Source: JAEUMD01 sp964559355 (GTDB lineage Bacteria; Pseudomonadota; Alphaproteobacteria; Rhizobiales; Hyphomicrobiaceae). From it: a stretch of 27,541 nucleotides of DNA. A program made the translations under genes and the position numbers. Position 1 is the stretch's first letter, and each line of letters starts with the position of its first letter. Where the stretch lies: NCBI GenBank assembly GCA_964559355.1, contig CAZLHQ010000028.1:1-27541 (forward strand). Direction: 5' to 3'. Under the pieces are notes generated by a model that saw nothing but the letters and a program-made list of their open reading frames with translations, made no database searches and was not told the origin of the DNA. This document shows positions 23,066 through 27,541 of this stretch, piece after piece.

Positions 23066-23542
23066 ATGGCCGCCAGCAAGGATGACGGCCGCAAGCGGGT
23101 CGCCGAGAACCGCAAGGCGCGCTTCGAGTTTCGCGTCGAGGACGATCTCGAGGCCGGTATCGTGCTGACCGGCACCGAGGTCAAGTCGCTGCGCAAGGGC
23201 CAGGCCAACATCGCCGAGAGCTATGCGTCGGTCGAGGGCGGCGAGCTGTGGCTCATCAACTCCTATATCCCAGAGTATCCGGGCGCTGGCCCATTCTTCC
23301 AGCATGAGCCGCGCCGCAAACGCAAGCTGCTGATCTCCAAGCGCGAGCTGCACAAGCTGGCGATTGCGATCGAGCGCAAAGGCATGACGATCGTACCGCT
23401 GTCGCTCTATTTCAATGCCAAGGGTCGCGCCAAGTTGAAGCTCGCGCTGGCCGAGGGCAAAAAGCTGCACGACAAACGCGAGGATGCCGCCAAGCGTGAT
23501 TGGAACCGGCAGAAGGCGCGTTTGATGCGGGATAAGGGGTAG
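23066..23542 (+). CDS. smpB: SsrA-binding protein SmpB
   Basis: Protein of 158 residues that binds tmRNA and delivers it to stalled ribosomes for trans-translation. Family landmarks are NRKARFEF near the start, LTGTEVKSLRKGQANIAESYA, RKRKLLISKREL and the basic C-terminal tail ending RDWNRQKARLMRDKG. The start at MAASKDDG has AAGGAAAG upstream; a longer frame adds seven residues. The tmRNA gene ssrA is not in the window. The stop codon lies inside a G-rich tract capable of forming a G-quadruplex. Confidence 0.97.
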   Translation: MAASKDDGRKRVAENRKARFEFRVEDDLEAGIVLTGTEVKSLRKGQANIAESYASVEGGELWLINSYIPEYPGAGPFFQHEPRRKRKLLISKRELHKLAIAIERKGMTIVPLSLYFNAKGRAKLKLALAEGKKLHDKREDAAKRDWNRQKARLMRDKG

Positions 23543-23558
23543 GGGTTAGGGACTAGGG
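23536..23558 (+). repeat. G-quadruplex-type motif across the smpB stop codon
   Basis: Four G-runs (23536-23539, 23542-23545, 23549-23551, 23556-23558) are separated by loops TA, TTA and ACTA, meeting the G3+N1-7 rule. The smpB TAG (23540-23542) is the first loop. GGGACTA then recurs as a telomere-like tandem, and the G/T-rich tract continues to about 23593. It may act as an mRNA structure at the end of smpB. Confidence 0.6.
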
Positions 23559-23601
23559 ACTAGGTTTTAGGTTTTTGGTGTTGGGGCGAGGGGCTGAGCA
23601 G

Positions 23602-24135
23602 ATGAGCGTGTGGCCGTGGCCGGCACCCGGTGACGATGGCGGTGCGGCGCATCTGGTTGCCGGTCTGCCGCTGCCGGCAATCGCACTTGCATCGACAGCC
23701 GGTGTGCCAATCGACCCGTCGCGCATCGCCGGCCGCGCCGTGCTGTTCGTCTATCCATACACCGGCACGCCGGGCACACCCGATCCGCCGGGTTGGGACG
23801 ATATTCCCGGCGCGCACGGCTCGACGCCGCAGGCGCAAGGCTTTCGCGATTCGATGCCGCAGTTCGCAGTGCGTGGCGTCAAGGTGTTCGGGCTCAGTGC
23901 GCAGGCAAGTGAAGCACAGCAAGCCTTCGCGCGCCGCGTGAGCCTCACATATCCCTTGCTGTGCGATGGCGAACTGAAATTTGCCAATGCGCTACGGCTG
24001 CCACGGTTCACGGCGGGCGAGGTCACGTATCTCAAACGGCTGACGATCCTGAGCGACAGCGGCCGCATCACGCGCGTGATTTATCCCGTGCACCCGCCCG
24101 ACATGCACGCTGGCGAGGTTCTTGCGGCTCTGTAG
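23602..24135 (+). CDS. Peroxiredoxin-like (thioredoxin-fold) protein lacking the peroxidatic cysteine
   Basis: Protein of 177 residues with the thioredoxin fold of AhpC/TSA peroxiredoxins: LPLPAIALAS, VLFVYPYTGTPGTPDPPGWDDIPGA, FRDSMPQFAVRGVKVFGLSAQ, YPLLCDGELKFANALRLP and KRLTILSDSGRITRVIYPV. In the peroxiredoxin relatives I recall, the segment after IPGA reads RGCTPQSC, holding the reactive cysteines. Here it is HGSTPQAQ, so both cysteines are replaced (Ser74 and Gln79). The only cysteine left is Cys121 in LLCDG. Thiol peroxidase activity by the normal route is therefore unlikely. The start at MSVWPWP follows GAGGGG. It lies downstream of smpB, separated by the G-rich tract. Confidence 0.8.
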   Translation: MSVWPWPAPGDDGGAAHLVAGLPLPAIALASTAGVPIDPSRIAGRAVLFVYPYTGTPGTPDPPGWDDIPGAHGSTPQAQGFRDSMPQFAVRGVKVFGLSAQASEAQQAFARRVSLTYPLLCDGELKFANALRLPRFTAGEVTYLKRLTILSDSGRITRVIYPVHPPDMHAGEVLAAL

Positions 24136-24153
24136 GGTTCGGATTTGCAGTTT

Positions 24154-24210
24154 GCATCCACGCCCGCGATGAAAGCACATGCGTATCCAACGTGGACGAT
24201 CAGGCTCTCG
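24154..24210 (+). repeat. Decayed dispersed repeat, copy C
   Basis: GACGATCAGGCTCT (24195-24208) is identical to 2173-2186 of copy A. The preceding ~40 bases align with interruptions (CACGCC, CGATG-AAA, GCGT-TCCA). It lies between the convergent peroxiredoxin-like and DUF3775 genes, the same kind of place as copies A and B. Confidence 0.5.
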
Positions 24211-24238
24211 TCCCGACTAGCGGTTGGAATCAACGCCG

Positions 24239-24628
24239 CTACATCACGTCGCTTTCCGCATCCTCGACCGAGACGCCCATGCGATCAAGGCCTTCTTCCA
24301 GATAGTCGGCCAGCAGCGGCACGCCCAACAGATACTCTGCCGCGGAATTGACGCGCTCGCTTTGCGCGGTTTCGACCGCTTCGTCGAAGTCTTCCGGATC
24401 AAACGTGCCGCGGCCGATCCAGCACAGCGCAACCAGTTGCGCCTGCTCGTCGTCGTTCAATGCATCGATGAAACCGGAGATCTCGGCGCGCAGGCCTTCG
24501 TCGGCACCCGATTCCTCTGCGCCGCGGTCCTCGTCGTTGTCGGTATTCCAGGCATCCACTCTGGCGTCATACTCGCGTGCGCGAATGATGACGTGGGCGA
24601 CCTTCTCGGGGGCAATTTCCATTGGCAT
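24239..24628 (-). CDS. DUF3775 family protein
   Basis: Acidic cytosolic protein of 129 residues. It matches the DUF3775 pattern as I know it: an N-terminal helix (PEKVAHVIIRAREYDARV), then FIDALNDDEQAQLVALCWIGRGTF, then AAEYLLGVPLLADYLEEGLDRMG near the C-terminus. The function of the family is unknown; it is widespread in alphaproteobacteria. The start at 24628 (MPMEIAP) is two codons before another ATG and no strong ribosome site decides between them. It is followed, on the same strand and about 180 bases upstream, by the start-side region of no other gene, so it is probably transcribed alone. Confidence 0.82.
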   Translation of the reverse strand: MPMEIAPEKVAHVIIRAREYDARVDAWNTDNDEDRGAEESGADEGLRAEISGFIDALNDDEQAQLVALCWIGRGTFDPEDFDEAVETAQSERVNSAAEYLLGVPLLADYLEEGLDRMGVSVEDAESDVM

Positions 24629-24806
24629 GGCGGCGGTCTCGTCGGCAGAGGCTTTCCAAATAAAGGCCCCGCAAGGAAGGCCGGTTCGTAATGCGGCCTA
24701 TCTGACATTGAAGCGGGCTGAACTGCAATCGTTCGTGTGCGCGGCACACGGTTCTTTGGGAGCGACGTGAATGCTCGGACAACCCGCCATGGCCATGCCG
24801 GACGCC

Positions 24807-25574
24807 TCAGCCATCGAGACGTGCACGGATGCGCGCGAACACGGCGCGAAACATGTCGGCGGTGAGCCGGCCGGTATTGGTATTGTAGCGCGAGCAGTGG
24901 AAGCTGTCGGCCATGGCGCGGCCATCGCCCAGCTCGTGCATGGCGCCGTGCGCGAAGGTAAAGGCTGACTTGCGAAGGCCGAGTGCCGCCAGTGTCTGGT
25001 CGTGGGCGATGCGGCCAAGCGCCAGTATGACGGCGAGGTTAGATTGCGCCCCGATTCTGTTCTCCAGAAACGGCCGGCAAGTGGCAATCTCAGCCGGCGT
25101 CGGCTTGTTCTGCGGCGGCACGCATCGCACGGCGTTGGTAATCATGCAATCGACGAGCGACAACCCGTCATCGGGACGGGCCGCATACGTGCCGCGCGCA
25201 AAGCCGAACTCGAGCAGCGTGCCGTACAGCAGTTCGCCAGCATAGTCACCAGTAAAGGGGCGACCGGTGCGATTGGCACCCCTGAGGCCAGGGGCGAGCC
25301 CGACGATCAAGAGCCGCGCGCTGCTGTCGCCGAACGACGGTACCGGCGCATTGAACCAGTCCGGTTCCACGGATCGACTCGCCTCGCGGAATGCGGTCAG
25401 CCGCGGGCACAAACCGCAATCGTGATCGGGCTCTGCGCGCAATCCCATTCCGCCGCGCTGACGTGCGGTCGACGAAGCGACGACGTCCGCGGTCGTCTCC
25501 GGGCCGTTGCGCGGGTTCTTATTGTTCGACGCTCGCGATGCCATTGACGAGCGTTTAGCACGACGCGGGCTCAA
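24807..25574 (-). CDS. Uracil-DNA glycosylase, family 5 type (4Fe-4S)
   Basis: Base-excision repair enzyme of 255 residues that removes uracil or deaminated bases from DNA. Four cysteines placed as in iron-sulfur UDGs bind the cluster: Cys53 and Cys56 (DCGLCPRL), Cys151 (AVRCVPP) and Cys166 (ATCRPFL). Motif 1 is GLAPGLRGANRTGRPFTGD and the C-terminal motif is HCSRYNTNTGRLT, as in the UDGb branch rather than family 4 UdgA. The listed start is a TTG overlapping the NYN stop codon (TTGA) with GAAGG nearby; an ATG at 25544 is the alternative and loses only ten non-conserved residues. Translation coupled to the NYN gene is likely. Confidence 0.9.
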   Translation of the reverse strand: MSPRRAKRSSMASRASNNKNPRNGPETTADVVASSTARQRGGMGLRAEPDHDCGLCPRLTAFREASRSVEPDWFNAPVPSFGDSSARLLIVGLAPGLRGANRTGRPFTGDYAGELLYGTLLEFGFARGTYAARPDDGLSLVDCMITNAVRCVPPQNKPTPAEIATCRPFLENRIGAQSNLAVILALGRIAHDQTLAALGLRKSAFTFAHGAMHELGDGRAMADSFHCSRYNTNTGRLTADMFRAVFARIRARLDG

Positions 25575-26227
25575 ACGCCTTCAGGAAGATCGTCGCTGTC
25601 CTCGTAAGTCGCCGGTTCGGTGTTGCGCATGCCATGCGAGCCGCGCGGGCCATATGAGGAGCGCTGGTCACCGCGGGGCTCGCGCGCCGGGCGCTGCGCT
25701 TGATCGCGGCATATGACGGCTTCGATGTCGGCCAGATCGATGAACTGGTCGGCCTGGCGGCGCAACTCGTCGGCGATCATTGGTGGCTGCGTCTGCAGAG
25801 TTGACAGCACGCTGACGCGCTTGCCCTGCTGCTGCAGCGCCGCTACCAGCCCGCGAAAGTCGCCATCGCCCGAAAACAGCACGATGTGGTCGAGGGTATC
25901 GGCCAGACGCATCGCGTCGACCGCCAGCTCGATGTCCATATTGCCCTTGATCTTGCGGCGGCCGGAGGAGTCGGTGAACTCCTTGATGGGCTTCGTCACC
26001 ATCGTATAGCCATTGTAGTCGAGCCAATCAATCAGTGGACGGATTGACGAGTACTCCTGATCTTCGACGAGTGCCGTATAGTAGAGGGCGCGAACAAGAT
26101 GGGCGCGTTGCCGGAAATACGACAGTAAACGCTTGTAATCGATATCGAATCCCAGAGCCTTCGACGTCGCATACAAGTTTGCGCCATCAATGAAAAGGGC
26201 AATCCGCTCATGGGGATAGAAGTGCAT
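25571..26227 (-). CDS. NYN domain (LabA/DUF88-type) putative ribonuclease
   Basis: Protein of 218 residues with a PIN-like NYN nuclease domain. The metal-binding acidic residues are visible as Asp14 in LFIDGANLY, Asp98 in KGNMDIELAVDAM, and Asp121/Asp123 in LFSGDGDF. The domain ends near residue 165, followed by ADQFIDLADIEAV and an Arg/Gly/Ser-rich tail that may contact RNA. Members are thought to cut RNA; no specific substrate is known here. The start at MHFYPHER is preceded by AAGGA; a longer frame adds a non-conserved leader. The stop overlaps the start of the uracil-DNA glycosylase. It is divergent from rpoZ, an arrangement usual in Hyphomicrobiales. Confidence 0.9.
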   Translation of the reverse strand: MHFYPHERIALFIDGANLYATSKALGFDIDYKRLLSYFRQRAHLVRALYYTALVEDQEYSSIRPLIDWLDYNGYTMVTKPIKEFTDSSGRRKIKGNMDIELAVDAMRLADTLDHIVLFSGDGDFRGLVAALQQQGKRVSVLSTLQTQPPMIADELRRQADQFIDLADIEAVICRDQAQRPAREPRGDQRSSYGPRGSHGMRNTEPATYEDSDDLPEGV

Positions 26228-26835
26228 TTTCCGGGATCCTTGCCTTAAGGCTTGTGATGTTAAGTTGCGTCCTGGCAAAAGGGCGAACTTGAAGTTGTTC
26301 CTCGTTTTCAAGCTGCGAGCAGTGCAGCATCCAGTGCACGTCGCAGTATGCGCTTCACCACTATCAACAAACGACAGAAGATTATTGAACGTTCCACGCT
26401 ACCGAATTTGGAGGTTTCGTCCAGGGCATACAATGTGAGCGTAGCGAATAATTGAATTTCACCATCCTCATATGATCACAATTGAGTCAAGTTCAATACA
26501 GCGTATTCGGAGCGCTCCACGATCTTATCGAAAGGCATCGCCTCAACAGGGGATTAGCGGTACGAGGTTCTGAGGTCAAGTTCGGTAGTTGTGCCAACTC
26601 ATTGACAAAAGGTCTGGAATATTGCGCACCTTTGCGAACCCTGAAGTTGCGATGGGCATTTCATGCTGCGGTGCGGCCGCATTTGAAGCGTCTGTTCGGA
26701 AGCGTTGCGGTGCTTGAAACCTGGGCGTGTTCGTGCGAAACATCATGCAATGCAACAAGAGGTAAGGGGAGTGGCCGCCACGCCCCGCTTATTGTCGTGC
26801 CTTGAAACAATCAGCCTCGGGAAAGGACGCCGCCC
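26228..26835. other. Long divergent intergenic region between NYN and rpoZ
   Basis: About 608 bases, AT-richer than the surroundings. It must contain promoters for the NYN-UDG pair (minus) and for rpoZ-relA/spoT (plus). A 107-codon plus-strand frame (26482-26805, TTG start) has no ribosome site, no family resemblance and biased composition, so I do not call it. GCCTTAAGGC (26242-26251) is a 10-bp palindrome close to the NYN start. TTGACA occurs at 26602-26607 but lacks a properly spaced -10. A small RNA cannot be ruled out. Confidence 0.5.
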
Positions 26836-27267
26836 ATGGCTCGCGTCACAGTAGAAGATTGTGTCGACAAGATTCCCAACCGGTTCGAGCTGGTCCTGCT
26901 CGCCGCCCATCGTGCCCGCACGATCGCCAGCGGCGGCAACATCACCATCGACCCCGATAACGACAAGAACCCGGTTATCGCGCTGCGGGAGATCGCCGAG
27001 CGCACGGTGCCGCCGGAGGATATGCGCGAGAACCTCATCCATTCGATCCAGAAGAATGTCGAGGTTGACGAGCCGGAGGCTGCTGCAGCGCCCCTGCTGC
27101 CGAACGATCGCCGCAGCCCGATGCTTGGACGCGACGATCAGGCCAGCGACACCGTGGTCGACGTGATGACCGAAGAGCAACTGTTGCGTGGGCTCGAAGC
27201 GCTGACGCCGTCGGAGCCGTCGGCATCGGGTGGTGGCAGCGGAGGCCCGAGAGAGCGGGGTCGATAG
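26836..27267 (+). CDS. rpoZ: DNA-directed RNA polymerase omega subunit
   Basis: Protein of 143 residues. The N-terminal part, MARVTVEDCVDKIPNRFELVLLAAHRARTIASGG, is the canonical omega signature, and VIALREIAERTV follows. Omega binds the beta-prime subunit, helps RNA polymerase assembly and forms part of a ppGpp site in proteobacteria. The C-terminal ~70 residues are a variable, Gly/Ser-rich extension, normal in alphaproteobacteria. GGGAAAGGA lies upstream of the ATG. It is followed by relA/spoT, so the alarmone target and the alarmone enzyme are neighbours. Confidence 0.97.
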   Translation: MARVTVEDCVDKIPNRFELVLLAAHRARTIASGGNITIDPDNDKNPVIALREIAERTVPPEDMRENLIHSIQKNVEVDEPEAAAAPLLPNDRRSPMLGRDDQASDTVVDVMTEEQLLRGLEALTPSEPSASGGGSGGPRERGR

Positions 27268-27406
27268 GCGCAACATCTGCGGGATGAGGCCGGTGGAAGA
27301 GGTTCGCGGCCTTCGAACGCAGTATGCCTGATCGAGTTGGGTGCAATCCTGTGTTTGGATGCGGCCGAGAGGTCGCGGCCGCAACCGGTGGAGGAGTCCG
27401 GCCGGC

Positions 27407-27541
27407 ATGATGCGTCAGTACGAGCTCGTCGAGCGAGTCCTGAAATACGATCCCAAGGCCGATGAGACGTTGCTCAACCGCGCCTATGTCTATGCCATGC
27501 GCGCCCATGGTGCTCAAAAGCGTGCCGATGGCGCTCCTTAT
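27407..27541 (+). CDS. RelA/SpoT bifunctional (p)ppGpp synthetase/hydrolase, N-terminal part (runs off window)
   Basis: Only the first 45 residues are present. They read MMRQYELVERVLKYDPKAD followed by LLNRAYVYAMRAHGAQKRADGAPY, the start of the HD-type hydrolase domain of Rel/Spo proteins (AY.YA...H..Q.R.(S/D)G.PY). The enzyme makes and degrades (p)ppGpp during starvation. GGAGGAG lies upstream of the ATG. The rpoZ-relA/spoT order is standard in alphaproteobacteria, which normally have one bifunctional enzyme. The synthetase and regulatory domains lie beyond the right edge. Confidence 0.93.
   Translation, partial: MMRQYELVERVLKYDPKADETLLNRAYVYAMRAHGAQKRADGAPY

Noticed and set aside
26244..26262. 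Two TTAA words suggesting a CtrA box
   Set aside because: The spacing is eleven bases, not the seven of the TTAA-N7-TTAA consensus.
26482..26805. A 107-codon plus-strand frame before rpoZ
   Set aside because: TTG start, no ribosome site, no family resemblance, and it occupies what must be the rpoZ promoter region.

Overview
The window looks like the chromosome of a high-GC alphaproteobacterium, most likely of the order Hyphomicrobiales (Rhizobiales) and perhaps near Hyphomicrobium. The reasons are the neighbourhood glnB / nnr, the block slt - dapA - smpB - uracil-DNA glycosylase - NYN - rpoZ - relA/spoT, the presence of DUF1134 (EipA-like) and DUF3775 proteins, and dispersed palindromic repeats typical of this order. 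No phage, plasmid, CRISPR, tRNA or rRNA genes were seen. This is ordinary core chromosome with lineage-specific envelope genes and repeats between them.

Layout. 1-127 is the start of glnB (minus strand). 439-1944 is the bifunctional NAD(P)HX repair enzyme. 2185-2745 is a hot-dog thioesterase (minus) with a perfect palindromic operator candidate upstream. 3314-3514 is a small acidic protein. 3784-5595 is an exported TPR protein. 5751-7202 is a CPD-type photolyase. 7386-8330 is an exported L,D-transpeptidase followed by a strong terminator. 8462-9742 is an exported protein ending in a DUF1134/EipA domain (minus). 9933-10829 is an unrecognised protein with a phosphoribosyltransferase-like motif (minus). 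11110-11394 is a small secreted Cys-rich protein. 12003-12845 is a LuxR-type autoinducer-binding protein without the usual GerE helix-turn-helix. 12846-13112 is a cluster of repeats. 13183-13464 is a small two-helix membrane protein (minus).

13882-18440 looks like one operon: a membrane-anchored protein with four ~123-residue BON-like units and a C-terminal OmpA peptidoglycan-binding domain, a 33-residue membrane protein, and a membrane-anchored protein with three helix-hairpin-helix-like repeats. Then come an alpha/beta hydrolase (minus), a Slt-type lytic transglycosylase (minus), dapA and smpB (plus), a peroxiredoxin-like protein that has lost its catalytic cysteine, a DUF3775 protein (minus), a family-5 uracil-DNA glycosylase and a NYN-domain nuclease (minus, overlapping), and finally rpoZ and the start of relA/spoT (plus).

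Themes. Many genes serve the cell envelope: L,D-transpeptidase, EipA-like protein, OmpA/BON protein, lytic transglycosylase, and DapA, which leads to diaminopimelate for peptidoglycan. A family of ~128-bp repeats recurs at the 3' ends of genes. Two near-identical FNR/FixK-type boxes lie upstream of nnr and of the LuxR-like gene. The least-described items are the BON4-OmpA / mini-protein / triple-HhH operon, the HTH-less LuxR-type receptor, and the Cys-less peroxiredoxin.
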